Positions 18,701 through 25,676 are shown, numbered from the stretch's first letter. The stretch: DNA of 50,654 nt from DATKZH01 sp964475955 (GCA_964475955.1 CAYYZY010000035.1:1-50654), one strand, 5' to 3'. Made by a program: numbers and translations. Notes: generated by a model not told the origin, from the sequence alone.

Positions 18701-20127
18701 CGGTCGTGGCTCGTGCCGCGAACGAGCGTGACTCCGGCCGCCAATACCGGGATCGCCGCCAGCGCGACCAGCACGGAAGTGCGGTCCAGCGCGAGCCGGA
18801 TCCCGTCGGCCTCGGCCCCCCGCACCACCAGCAACCCCAACGCGGCCGCCAGCGCAAACACGGCCGTTCCCAACAGCGCAAAGACCTCCCCCGCCCGGTC
18901 GGCGTCGAGTTGCTCGCGCTCCGAAAACCGATACAGAAGCCCTCCCACCGCCGCGGCGAACACGGCCACCGGCAGCACGCCCGCCGCGAGGAACACCCGG
19001 GCGTCGGTCTCGACGCTCGCCAGCCGAGCCAGCAGGAGCACCAGGGCCGAATTGCCCACGACCGCCCCCACCTGAAGCCACCGCCCGCGCGGCACCAGCA
19101 CGCCGCCGGCCAGCCCCACCAGCCCCACGAAGACGGCCAGGGAGACCGTCTCCCAGGCGACGTTGACCAGCGTCCAATCGTCCTGCGCCAGGCTGACCAT
19201 GGCCAAGAAGTTCAACGGCACCAGAAGCGTGCCGATCACCAGCAGCCCGCGTCCGGTCGCCTCGAGCTTCCATCGCCGGTAGGTGAAAAGCCCCACACCG
19301 AAGACGGCGGACGAGTACATTACGAACACGAAGAACTTGAAGACGGGCACGTCGGCCAGCGTCTCCCAAAGGTTGATCACCAGCGCCACCGAAGCGCCCA
19401 CCATCAGCAGCCCGCCGACCAGCACGCCCACCAACTCGGCCCAGCGGATGTTCCGCTCTTCGAGAAAGCCGGTGAGCACGTCCATCCACGGCTTGCGCGA
19501 GCGCTTCGGCGCCGAGGGCGCGACCGGGCCGGCCGGCGCCGGTTCGCTGGGTTGGGCCGGAGGCGGCGCGGCCCGTGACGGCGCCGCCTTGCCGACCTCG
19601 GGCGCCCGCTCGGCCGGCTCGGCGACCAGCTCGGCAACGACGAGGTCTTCCGCCTCGCGATCGCCAGCCGGCTCCGGCGCGGCCGGCTTTGGTCGCGCCG
19701 GCGTCGCCGGGGCCGCCGGCGCCCGGGCCTTCCTCGCGGCCGCCTCAGGCAGGGGCGCCGGCTCCGAGCTCGGGCCCAGCAGGCGGTCTCGGCACGCCTT
19801 CGCCTTGGCAACCAGCGACTTGGCCTCGTCGGGCTCGACGTCGCCCGCCTCCTCCAATCGCTTGACCTGTCGGGTGAGCCCTTCCAGGTCGGCCAGCTCG
19901 GAGGCCAACGGGGTGTGCAGGTCGCGTCCGCACCAGTCGCAGCGCCGCCGCGATCGAGGCGTCGATCGCCGGCAGAAGGGGCACCGACGCTGCTCGCCCC
20001 GGCGCTTCGACACCCCGAACAGCGCGCGGATCAGCAAGGCCGCCGTCACCCAGAGGCCGTGCCCGACGAGCGTCACCACGACCAGCACGACCGACAAGGC
20101 GAGAAGGTACGCGAGGGCTTCCGACAC
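12745..20127 (-). CDS. Giant zinc-ribbon polytopic membrane protein
   Basis: A 2460-residue protein, by far the largest gene here. It starts with a hydrophobic helix (about 5-37), then a four-cysteine zinc ribbon (C49-P-F-C52 and C63-D-W-C66), a charged helical stretch (about 75-118), and an Ala/Pro-rich linker (about 120-212). From about residue 225 to the end it is almost entirely hydrophobic helices with short loops, dozens of membrane segments by eye. The first membrane block (WAELVGVLVGGLLMVGASVALV, then GRGLLVIGTLLVPLNFL) resembles DUF2157-type membrane proteins; later blocks look like diverged repeats with conserved W, P and R at loop ends. The GTG start at 20127 has a perfect AGGAGG seven bases upstream. 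The frame is open over 7.3 kb with no stop and has normal composition, so it is a real gene. Function is unknown. Cytoplasmic ribbon and membrane array together suggest a scaffold, a sensor or a transporter; nothing decides between them. Confidence 0.85.
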   Translation of the reverse strand: MSEALAYLLALSVVLVVVTLVGHGLWVTAALLIRALFGVSKRRGEQRRCPFCRRSTPRSRRRCDWCGRDLHTPLASELADLEGLTRQVKRLEEAGDVEPDEAKSLVAKAKACRDRLLGPSSEPAPLPEAAARKARAPAAPATPARPKPAAPEPAGDREAEDLVVAELVAEPAERAPEVGKAAPSRAAPPPAQPSEPAPAGPVAPSAPKRSRKPWMDVLTGFLEERNIRWAELVGVLVGGLLMVGASVALVINLWETLADVPVFKFFVFVMYSSAVFGVGLFTYRRWKLEATGRGLLVIGTLLVPLNFLAMVSLAQDDWTLVNVAWETVSLAVFVGLVGLAGGVLVPRGRWLQVGAVVGNSALVLLLARLASVETDARVFLAAGVLPVAVFAAAVGGLLYRFSEREQLDADRAGEVFALLGTAVFALAAALGLLVVRGAEADGIRLALDRTSVLVALAAIPVLAAGVTLVRGTSHDRALGAHRTAGTTIALVGVGAMLVALGMAWPQPLAVMVVGGLNAAALGFVAFRYRFPIAHAGAIASAAAVYLTGYHVARGDLALVVAEGAGAEMLRLAASAQSGAALVGLFALVGLVAEVLGRLGYRRDAEQYAGGSVVVALVSLVVVTAHVLAGRGADAPIALGVYATYGLGSLLLNARFREPLLTYFGLGLLVGATVWGLWWQTPPVQPIWAAVLLLEALAMGLAAMRLYGLADHEPGAAWDVPPPKSDRNALIEAYRRPLLRVAEVVAPAGLLVAVGTALVDLDSVRATPTPVVAAVYAAAFYLLMAWGYRSVERTWLGSMVALVGLIHTLVVNYQGHLDQPWLVALLAHATLAVSASVSLDAWTAKRRREGESVPRFAKHVRRVFVGPLGRTALVSSFLAIPALVPASWQATLPLAACLFWLGGVWLVIAWTNRWPAMMAGCQAVLTLAVLVATTAWLETPRWGSQAKVDLLDVRTFQTYGIGLGLMVLPWSGARIGLRRSRVGRQLLEPGWPTVDRLVGHVVVGMQLVLLVGQLLPGCWQELVAAPAAPAGSAAIVPRLAGFGPTAWLLVAVLAAGLVVRLWYRWREDDLAAALLVAASVPYLAAGPFAAQQAAASALRWGLAVVLIVATAAVWHRGRLLEVCRRAGGVVDVRPMGPRIAQAVILATAAVPILVLTLAAALLQIGGVAPGGPAAGSFFAAMGPELSYLFPLLAVSACLVALALRETSAPYAFSAGLVAKMTVVLAYLLAVATSGRPFQTADLVTALQLLAATAAVWAIAWLIGRRWADVWSDAPRTAPGRALMSVQLGIGTATFGLVWFPAVWSLALYGPRWHGWTIAAGSWLGWLALALVVGAAVYRLRQLGRRVRPEAAGLVGMAAVALVACTVRGLPHLVPQVPPLAPYWAYRTLMLGWGTYALVVVLATWWVATVRTLPGAQGPPQALIRAAAVWVSTAGVLAVLLGIKAAVLLERPEDLLWAAAAIALAGTAGAATAVWRRREGWAFAAAPGVNLAASLVVWYYQHQLALGQWWVLLVQANVIASAAVALVWLAARKRLYALRELTLGTSPLLAAQTTLGAVGSAVLLVIPVVRLMLEPSHLPGWTAQLAAPGGWIALALAAAAVAWYLRQVSPGNLLHVAGGAALGVGVLVACLAANLTAEAGARVWLEYHVLTACWAAAAIILLGAGLLGRNLRLAGQVDAGPIDAALASASRNRLALPGRLVTDWVTVLAAASVGLALAYCLADPGRPWWSLRAILAASVMAGLVAMWQRLPGYVWTSGLLVNVAGTVAWAAWESPWTVVGLVQTNALCLGVVSAVWSVVRLARPDGVPEFRFDGRRIALAPLAAPAGLAMLAVVVVVSVVQGALGIDDVPAAWGSAGRPLGWLALAALVVAATISLWDRTARFARPAWYGTGLIALGMALDARALSPRVFLWTAGHELAAFVLLAALLAWIAPRWNALWRAMRIPAPSASARRPWFGQIQAVVAALALVLGVWVSIDFGFDRIARPHPAWLAGRMVGPLATAALVAAAILMAARARGRWRTGWQCATFALAALGLAELSWAWLDPAWFARAGASAWLHRNVIVMSAAVAMALVTHFGLVRVLPAGSDWVASARRMLPVLGGLALAFLALVLVQEAFLFEPPDGTPMALAAIAVVACAVAGLCAAALALALVPTLDPLRLSDRGRTAYVYLAEVLAGLVAVHLWLTMPWLFRMGIVEDYWMLLVIAGAFAGAALSELFHRQGMPVLSEPLERTAVLLPLAPAVVFWLPITPPAEGFAGASPAFWMLATLFYGFLAVRKRSPGFSIVALATANVALGVLWHQNDLHFMEHPQLWLIPIGISALLAEYLNYDRLTGAQSAVVRYFALSLIYFSSTAEFLGHLGESPWLPIVLILLSVLGVLAGVVLRVRSFVVLGITFLALVIVTMICHAAFVEQHMWVFWIFCITLGAAIIALFGLFEKRRAEILAGVTRFRKWERRPIGKGEG

Positions 20128-20497
20128 GGTGAAGCCTCCTGGTTCGGGGGCGGGCCGACGCAGTCGAAGGGGCCAAGGGGATCGGCCGCCTTCTGCATTC
20201 TAGGGCTCCGAAGGGCCGCGCATATAACGTGCCGGCCGAAGGGGCTGCCCGATTCGCGGCCTATTCGTCGCACTCCACCGTTGCTCCGGCGACACCCCAA
20301 GGCACGCGGCCGGGCGCAAACCCTTTGCCGGAAACATGTTACGGCGACGACCCGGCGTATTTGCCTTTGGCGGTCGCGCGGATTACCTTGGAGGGGCCGT
20401 CGGCCGCCCCGGCTCGACGCCCTTCGCGCAAGTCCGCGCCGCCCCGCACACGCGGCGGCCTCCCAACCGGCGCCCCCTTCCATCAAGGAAATGTACC
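20128..20497. other. 370-bp divergent intergenic region
   Basis: Separates the giant gene (minus) from the broken secreted-protein gene (plus). A possible -10 for the giant gene is TAGAAT on the minus strand at 20202-20197, without a good -35. No repeat or gene was recognised. Confidence 0.45.
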
Positions 20498-20827
20498 ATG
20501 CGGATCCCCCTTCCTGCCCGGCTCCTGGCCCTCTCGGCGCTCGTGGCGGCGGCGACGGCGGCCGACTCGCCGGCCGTCCCTACCGGGCCGTTTCACTTGG
20601 ACTTGCCGGAGCGGTCGGTCTCCGACCGCGTCAGCATCACGCGCGGCATCGGGGCCCATCGCCGGGAGACGTGGGCCGAACTCGACGGCCCGGGGTGCAT
20701 CAACCCTATCGACGCTGAGCAACACCCAGGGCACCAACCACGGCGGCTGGGCCTTTGCCTTCCAGGCCAAGGCCCCCGACAAGTCCGTGCTGCCGCCGAA
20801 GGCGGAGTAATCCGATTCGTTTCGTGA
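20498..20827 (+). pseudogene. Secreted protein remnant, internally deleted and frameshifted
   Basis: AAGGAA precedes ATG 20498. The reading starts with a clear signal peptide (PLPARLLALSALVAAATAADS) and continues into VSITRGIGAHRRETWAELDGPGCIN, which resembles the start of DUF2961-type secreted proteins (a segment like ETxxLAEIDGPGxI). From about 20700 the frame degrades, while the +1 frame reads LSNTQGTNHGGWAFAF and AKAPDKSVLPPKAE and stops at 20810, much more protein-like and without Arg-rich shadow composition. The simplest view is that the middle of a longer gene was deleted and the ends joined out of frame. The DUF2961 link is tentative. If read straight through, the product would be 109 residues. 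Confidence 0.45.
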
Positions 20828-20918
20828 GGTATGCTCTTGGAAGCTTGGTGTGATACCTTTGAGGAATCTGTAACACGACGAGGGCGTCTCGCCGCCTTCG
20901 CGTCGAGCCCCAATTCCC

Positions 20919-20948
20919 TTGACACCCCCCAGCCGGCCTCGCTAGCAT
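20919..20948 (+). promoter_or_regulatory. Sigma70-type promoter of the aldo/keto reductase gene
   Basis: TTGACA (20919-20924), an 18-bp C-rich spacer, then TAGCAT (20943-20948). It lies about 90 bases upstream of the ATG at 21036 and after the end of the broken gene. Confidence 0.6.
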
Positions 20949-21035
20949 GGGGCTTATCGGTCGGCTCCTCCGCGCCGACCGCCCACCGAGCCAACCTACC
21001 TGCCATCCAAGCCGCGAAAAGGGAGGGATGAGAGC

Positions 21036-22253
21036 ATGGCCGAGAATCGTGTGACGCGTCGCGATTTCGTCAAGGCGGGCGCCGCCACGGCCGCCGGGGT
21101 GGCTGCGGGCATTACGCCCACCTACACCATGCACGCCGGCAATCCGAACGACGAGAAGACCGACACCATCCTCAACTACAACGAGCAGATGGAGTACCGC
21201 CGCGCCGGGAAGACCAACCTGATGGTCTCCGCCGTCTGCCTCGGCGGGCACTGGAAGCGGGTCGACAAGATGGTTCCCGACCTGTTCCAGGGCAGGGGCT
21301 GGCTCAGCGCCGACCTGGAGAGCGAGGCGTTCGAGAAGAACCGCTACGACGTGGTCACCCGGTGCATCGAGCGGGGCGTCAACTACATCGACGCCTGCAC
21401 CGTGCAGGAGTGCATCATGTACACCAAGGCCCTCCGCGGCCGGCGCGACAAGATGTACCTCGGCTTCTCCTGGTACCAGGAGGAAATGCGCTCGCTGAGC
21501 AACCAGATGGCCAAGGCCGAGAAGGCGGGCAAGCCGAAGCCGCCGGGCTGGCTCACGCAGAAGCTCAAGGAGGCCCTCGAGCACGGCATGACGGCCACGA
21601 AGCAGGACTACGTCGACGTCTGGCGGATCACCTGCTACGAGAAGAGCGGCCAGCACACCGACGCCCAGATGGAAGAGATGTGCGAAGCGCTCGCGTGGGC
21701 CAAGAAAAAGGGGCACGCCCGCTTCACCGGCATCTCGTCGCACGACCGGCCCCACATCAAGAAGTGGATCCAGCAGGCCCCCGACGTGCTGGAAGTGATC
21801 GTCACCCCCTACACCGCCAAGACCAAGATGGCCGGCACCAAGATCGAACCGGCCGAAGAGGGCGACTCCACCCGGGTGGTCCGCGTGGGCGACGGCTCCT
21901 GGGAGAACAGCCTTTGGCACGCCATGCAGAAGGCCGACGTGGCCTGGTTCGGCATCAAGCCGTTCACCAGCGGCTCGATGTTCAAGGGCGACAGCTCGCC
22001 GGGCAACCCGCACGAGGAGGAAGACAACAAGACGGCCCGGCTGGTGATTCGGGCCATCCTGACCAACCCGGTGATTACCGCGCCGATTCCCGGCATGATC
22101 AACCCCGAGCAGGTCGACAACGTGGCGATCGCCGTGGCCCTGCGCCGCAAGCTCGACGTGGAGGAGCAGGCCCACCTCGACGCCGCGTTGGAACGCGGGT
22201 ACGCCAACCTGCCGTATCATTACCAGTGGTTGAAGAATTGGGACGTCGTCTGA
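21036..22253 (+). CDS. Tat-exported aldo/keto reductase homologue
   Basis: A 405-residue protein of the aldo/keto reductase barrel fold with a twin-arginine signal (VTRRDFVKAGAATAAG, residues 6-21). The core starts at MEYRRAGKTNLMVSAVCLGG. Of the four catalytic residues, D119 (NYIDA), Y129 (CIMYTKAL) and K139 (RRDKMYLG) are at their usual positions, but the histidine expected after the third strand is replaced in DVWRITCYEK (T199). An oxidoreductase without NADPH in the periplasm, or a non-enzymatic role, is therefore possible. GGGAGG precedes ATG 21036 and the gene has its own promoter. It is followed on the same strand by a tetrahaem cytochrome and a ferredoxin subunit. C-terminal ITAPIPGMINPEQVDNVAIA is a normal AKR ending. 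Confidence 0.88.
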   Translation: MAENRVTRRDFVKAGAATAAGVAAGITPTYTMHAGNPNDEKTDTILNYNEQMEYRRAGKTNLMVSAVCLGGHWKRVDKMVPDLFQGRGWLSADLESEAFEKNRYDVVTRCIERGVNYIDACTVQECIMYTKALRGRRDKMYLGFSWYQEEMRSLSNQMAKAEKAGKPKPPGWLTQKLKEALEHGMTATKQDYVDVWRITCYEKSGQHTDAQMEEMCEALAWAKKKGHARFTGISSHDRPHIKKWIQQAPDVLEVIVTPYTAKTKMAGTKIEPAEEGDSTRVVRVGDGSWENSLWHAMQKADVAWFGIKPFTSGSMFKGDSSPGNPHEEEDNKTARLVIRAILTNPVITAPIPGMINPEQVDNVAIAVALRRKLDVEEQAHLDAALERGYANLPYHYQWLKNWDVV

Positions 22254-22264
22254 GACGCATCGTG

Positions 22265-22319
22265 GGGCACGTTGCCAACGTGCCCTTTGCGTTGTTCGTA
22301 GGCACGTTGGAAACGTGCC
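22265..22319. repeat. Family A inverted hairpin pair
   Basis: Hairpin 22265-22285 (GCC loop) and hairpin 22301-22319 (GGA loop), separated by 15 bases, with GTGGGGCACG on the outside left and CGTGCCCCAC on the outside right. The left hairpin starts 11 bases after the aldo/keto reductase stop and is followed by CCCTTT, so it could also slow transcription. Confidence 0.85.
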
Positions 22320-22425
22320 CCACGTGGAGTTGGCCGTGTGTCGAACGCCTCGCGGCTGGAGGTCCGCGCGAGGGGCCTTCAGCCGCGTTTGTCTCTGCCG
22401 AAGAGGGGCTTTTCGGAACCGAACG

Positions 22426-22992
22426 ATGAAATACACTGCTTGGCTCGTGTTGTTGGGTTGCGGGATCGGCTTCGTCGTCGCGTGCCACGCGGGATTTTCC
22501 GGCGACGGGGGCCGCGCCGTCGGCGCGCCGCCGTTGAAGCTCGACGCCTATCTCGACGAGAAGCTGCCCGAGGCTCCGAAGGACAAGGTGAAGCTGAAGG
22601 TCGACAACTTCGCCTGCTACGTGTGCCACGGCAACTACGACGGCGAGGAGTTGGTCGTATCGCACGGCAAGGAGGCGATCGGCTGCATCGACTGCCACGG
22701 CAAGTCGTACGACCACCGCAACGACGAAGACAACATCACGCCGCCCGACAAGATGTACCCCCTGGACGAAGTCGACAACATGTGCGGCGACTGCCACGAC
22801 GACCACCTCGCCGACGCCCGCGACGTGATCGAGCGCTGGCAGGAGCGATGTCCGGAAAAGAGCGACCCCAAGGGGATCGTGTGCACCGACTGCCACTACC
22901 AGCACCGCCTCGCGCGCCGCGTGGTCCGGTGGGACAAGCGGACCGGCAAGGTGCTTGCGCGCGAGAAGAAAGAGGCGAAAGGGGAAGGTTGA
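22426..22992 (+). CDS. Tetrahaem c-type cytochrome lipoprotein
   Basis: A 188-residue electron carrier. The N-terminus has a hydrophobic signal ending VVAC at C20, a plausible lipobox, so it would be anchored in a membrane facing the periplasm. Four CxxCH haem sites are seen: CYVCH (64-68), CIDCH (87-91), CGDCH (120-124) and CTDCH (153-157). Extra histidines (SHGKE, HDDH, YQHR) could be distal ligands. The pattern suits a cytochrome c3/NrfH-like electron transfer protein, though no family is certain. ATG 22426 was chosen because the signal peptide starts there. The final KGEG and the stop lie in the Family D repeat. A ferredoxin subunit follows 200 bp downstream. Confidence 0.85.
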   Translation: MKYTAWLVLLGCGIGFVVACHAGFSGDGGRAVGAPPLKLDAYLDEKLPEAPKDKVKLKVDNFACYVCHGNYDGEELVVSHGKEAIGCIDCHGKSYDHRNDEDNITPPDKMYPLDEVDNMCGDCHDDHLADARDVIERWQERCPEKSDPKGIVCTDCHYQHRLARRVVRWDKRTGKVLAREKKEAKGEG

Positions 22993-23002
22993 AGGATGAA
23001 GG
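22981..23002. repeat. Family D repeat at cytochrome stop
   Basis: GGGGAAGGTTGAAGGATGAAGG. The TGA in GGTTGA is the stop of the cytochrome gene. It forms an inverted pair with 23097-23152. Confidence 0.7.
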
Positions 23003-23096
23003 TTTGCGCGCGTAGGCAGCGTCGTCGTCGGCTGCCGGCCGGGCCCCCGATTCCTCATTTCTCGACGCTTCCCGGCCATCCCCAACACGCGCGCCC

Positions 23097-23152
23097 CATC
23101 CCTCGATCCTCAGCGCCAGCCCCTCAACCCTAATCCCTCATCCCTCAACCTT
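23097..23152. repeat. Family D repeat, inverted partner
   Basis: CATCCCTCGATCCTCAGC, then CCCTAATCCCTCATCCC and TCAACCTTGC. It reads in the opposite sense to 22981-23002, about 130 bp away, and ends 45 bases before the ferredoxin gene. Confidence 0.7.
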
Positions 23153-23196
23153 GCTTCCGCGTCGACTTCCGGGAACGCGAAGAAGGACGCCGAATC

Positions 23197-23994
23197 ATGC
23201 GAGTCGCCTGCCTGGTCGATACGACGCGGTGCATCGGATGCCGGAGCTGCCAGGTCGCCTGCAAGCAGTCGAACGGGCTCGAGGCCGAGACGACGAAGTT
23301 CTTCCCCAAGCCGGGCGGGTACCAGAACCCGGCACGGTACTCGCCGCGCACTTTCACCTTCGTCAGCTACCACGAATCGGAGGACGCCGAGGGGGCGCCC
23401 GTCTGGACCTTCGTCAAACACCAGTGCCTGCACTGCAAGGAGACGTACTGCGCGTACGTGTGCGGGCCGCAGATCTTCTCGCGCACGTCGACCGGCGTGG
23501 TCGCCTGCCAGTCGGAGTACTGCATCGGCTGTTCCGCCTGCATCGACGCCTGCCCGTTCGGCGCGCCGACCATCGACTACTGGAACCTGGCCACGCCGCA
23601 GGTGCGCAAGTGCACCTTCTGCATCGAGCGGCAGGAGACCGAAATCGATCAGTTGGAGCTCGACGGCAAGCCGCTTTCGGGGGCGGCGCTTGCGCGGCAC
23701 CGGGAGAGCCTGCACACGCCGGCGTGCGTCAAGGCGTGCCCCACCGACGCGCTGCGTTTCGGCGACCGCGACGCGCTTCTGGCCGAGGCCAAGCGGCGCA
23801 TCGCCGCCGAGCCCGACCGCTACGTCGACCACGTCTACGGCGAAACGGAGGCCGGCGGCACCGGCTGGCTCTACCTCGCCCGGGTGCCGTTTGAGAAGCT
23901 CGGCTTCCCCACGAAGTTCCAGAATCGCGACGCATTCCAGAAGCTCAACCGGGTCGGCTCCGCCGCGGCGGGTCGGCGCGCGGCGCTTTCGTGA
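23197..23994 (+). CDS. Four-cluster ferredoxin subunit (FdhB/DmsB/NrfC type)
   Basis: A 265-residue electron-transfer subunit of the molybdopterin-oxidoreductase type. Sixteen cysteines fit four [4Fe-4S] clusters: C12/15/18/22 (CIGCRSCQVAC), C77/80/85/89, C109/112/115/119 (CIGCSACIDAC), and C139/142 with C177/181. The LYLARVPFEKLGFP near the end is typical of formate dehydrogenase beta-type subunits. There is no signal peptide; partners of this type are usually exported with their Tat-bearing catalytic subunit. No molybdopterin catalytic or membrane anchor subunit follows; the next gene is on the other strand. The tetrahaem cytochrome upstream is the obvious redox partner. ATG 23197 has GAAGGA upstream. 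Confidence 0.88.
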   Translation: MRVACLVDTTRCIGCRSCQVACKQSNGLEAETTKFFPKPGGYQNPARYSPRTFTFVSYHESEDAEGAPVWTFVKHQCLHCKETYCAYVCGPQIFSRTSTGVVACQSEYCIGCSACIDACPFGAPTIDYWNLATPQVRKCTFCIERQETEIDQLELDGKPLSGAALARHRESLHTPACVKACPTDALRFGDRDALLAEAKRRIAAEPDRYVDHVYGETEAGGTGWLYLARVPFEKLGFPTKFQNRDAFQKLNRVGSAAAGRRAALS

Positions 23995-24056
23995 GGACCT
24001 GCACGGGAATGGCCTGTGCAATTCGGGCTGGTTTCGAGGCGACGACCGGCGCCGGT

Positions 24057-25217
24057 CTACTCCGCGTCCACCGGCGGGAGCGGTTGGACGACCGGCATTT
24101 TGCTGCGGCTCGGCAGCCCGGGAGCCGGCGGTTGGCCGATCGAACTCGGCGGCGGCAGGGGCGCGACGTTCGAGAATCCCGGTCCTTCGGCTGGAAGCTG
24201 CGGCTCGGGATCGGGAACCGCGGGCCGCTCGGGCTGCGGCGGGAGCGGCCTATGGGTGGGTGGGTGCTCGACGAGCTCAGGCGTCGGCTTTCGGGCCGGC
24301 GGCTGCTGGGCGATCCGGCTCCCACCGCTCGAACGCGGCGGCTGCACGGATCGCGGCGCGGTCGTACGCCGTGGGGCGACCGGCAATGGGCTGCCGGGCT
24401 GCCTTTCCGAGGCGATTCGTGGCGGCGCGGGCTGGCTCACGCCCTGCTGGCGACCCAGCTTGGCGAGCCACATCTTGGCCTCCGACAACGACGGGTCCTT
24501 CTCCAGCGCGATGGCGAAATGGCTCGCGGCGGCCTCCGAGTCGCCCTTTTTCTGGAGGATGTAGGCCACGTTGTAGTGCGCCACGGCCTCTTCCTGCACG
24601 GCCGCCAGATGCGCCACGGCCGCATCGACCTTGCCGGACTCCACCAGCACCATCGCGATGTTGTTGCGGTAGAGCCACTTCTTCGGGGCGCGCTGGATCG
24701 CCGTTTCCAGGGCGCGCAGCGATTCACGGTACTTGCGCTGCTTGGCCAGGCAGAGGCCGAGGTCGTTGAAGATCGGGGCGCTTTCCGGCTGGGCCTTGGC
24801 GGCCCGCTGGTAAAGCTCGGCCGCTTCGGCCAACCGGCCCTGCCGGTCGCGGAGGCGCGCAAGCCCCGCCAGGGCGCCGGGATGCGCCCCGTCGATGCGA
24901 AGCGCCTGGGCGTACTGTCGCTCGGCCTCTTCCGACCTGCCCGCACGCTCCGACAACTGGGCCGCCTTCACGTAAAGATCGGGGCCGGGTTTCGACTTGG
25001 TTTCCAAGGCGATCGGGTCGGGCGCCGATTCGACGCTGGTCGGGCCGGCCAGCTTGGCGGAGATGTCGGCCGGACTGGGGAGCTTGGGTCCCGAACCGCC
25101 CTTCGACCACGGGAGCGTCAGGGCGCCGCCGTCGGAACCCGGCCAGGCGATGCAGCCGCCCATCAGGGCAACCAGTGCCAGGGCAACTGCCAACCGTCGG
25201 AATGAGGCCACTTGCAC
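24057..25217 (-). CDS. TPR-repeat lipoprotein, TadD-like
   Basis: A 386-residue protein with a signal peptide ending LVALMGGC (C22), a probable lipoprotein site. Residues 75-230 hold about four or five tetratricopeptide repeats (LSERAGRSEEAERQYAQAL, LRDRQGRLAEAAELYQRA, LCLAKQRKYRESLRALETAI, YILQKKGDSEAAASHFAIAL). The rest is a long Pro/Arg/Gln-rich disordered tail. TPR lipoproteins called TadD accompany Tad secretion loci, and this gene is the last of a same-strand run after tadABC, which supports but does not prove that role. The start is GTG 25217 with GGAGG upstream. Otherwise any outer-membrane assembly role is possible. Confidence 0.7.
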   Translation of the reverse strand: MQVASFRRLAVALALVALMGGCIAWPGSDGGALTLPWSKGGSGPKLPSPADISAKLAGPTSVESAPDPIALETKSKPGPDLYVKAAQLSERAGRSEEAERQYAQALRIDGAHPGALAGLARLRDRQGRLAEAAELYQRAAKAQPESAPIFNDLGLCLAKQRKYRESLRALETAIQRAPKKWLYRNNIAMVLVESGKVDAAVAHLAAVQEEAVAHYNVAYILQKKGDSEAAASHFAIALEKDPSLSEAKMWLAKLGRQQGVSQPAPPRIASERQPGSPLPVAPRRTTAPRSVQPPRSSGGSRIAQQPPARKPTPELVEHPPTHRPLPPQPERPAVPDPEPQLPAEGPGFSNVAPLPPPSSIGQPPAPGLPSRSKMPVVQPLPPVDAE

Positions 25218-25676
25218 CGGAATCCTCCATGATTCGAACGTCGCCCAAGGAGCCCATCGATCGGGCAGCCCGCACCGGGGACCGCGCCGAGGTCACTCCC
25301 GCCCCCAGCGCTTCGCGGCTGGCCCGCGCTGCGGGGCTGGCGAGTGGCTCCGCACGGCCAAAGACCGACGGATGTATCTAGTGATCGACCAAGGAGGCGA
25401 CCGACCTGTACCCGATTCGGGGATTTGGAGCGATCTCGCGGACTCTAACGGTTGTGGCAGCATCGTCGGCAACGAGCCCGCCAAGCCCCGCCCGCGGGCC
25501 CGGCTCGGCCCGACCGGTCGGGCCGAGGAGAGGCCAGTGCGCAAGTCTCATTCTGAAAAGAGGTTCCGTGGTTTCCGGGGGGGCGACTCGCGCGGCGACG
25601 CACGCAAGCGCCCGAGTCGTCTCCTCGACCGCGTCACGCGGATGTCCGCATTCGCCCGCAGGAAGCCAGCCGGAAC
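25218..25676. other. 459-bp intergenic region with a perfect palindrome
   Basis: Lies between the secreted protein gene and the TPR gene. It contains the 24-bp palindrome at 25504-25527. No further gene seen. The size suggests the TPR gene has its own promoter, but none was recognised. Confidence 0.5.
25504..25527. repeat. Perfect 24-bp palindrome
   Basis: Two 12-base arms (CTCGGCCCGACC and its exact complement) with no spacer. It could be an operator for a dimeric regulator or a cruciform-forming repeat. No second copy was noticed. Confidence 0.6.

Noticed and set aside
22265..22285. Family A hairpin as a dedicated rho-independent terminator
   Set aside because: Only three T residues follow and the same hairpin occurs in other settings without a T-run; termination is possible but not its defining role.
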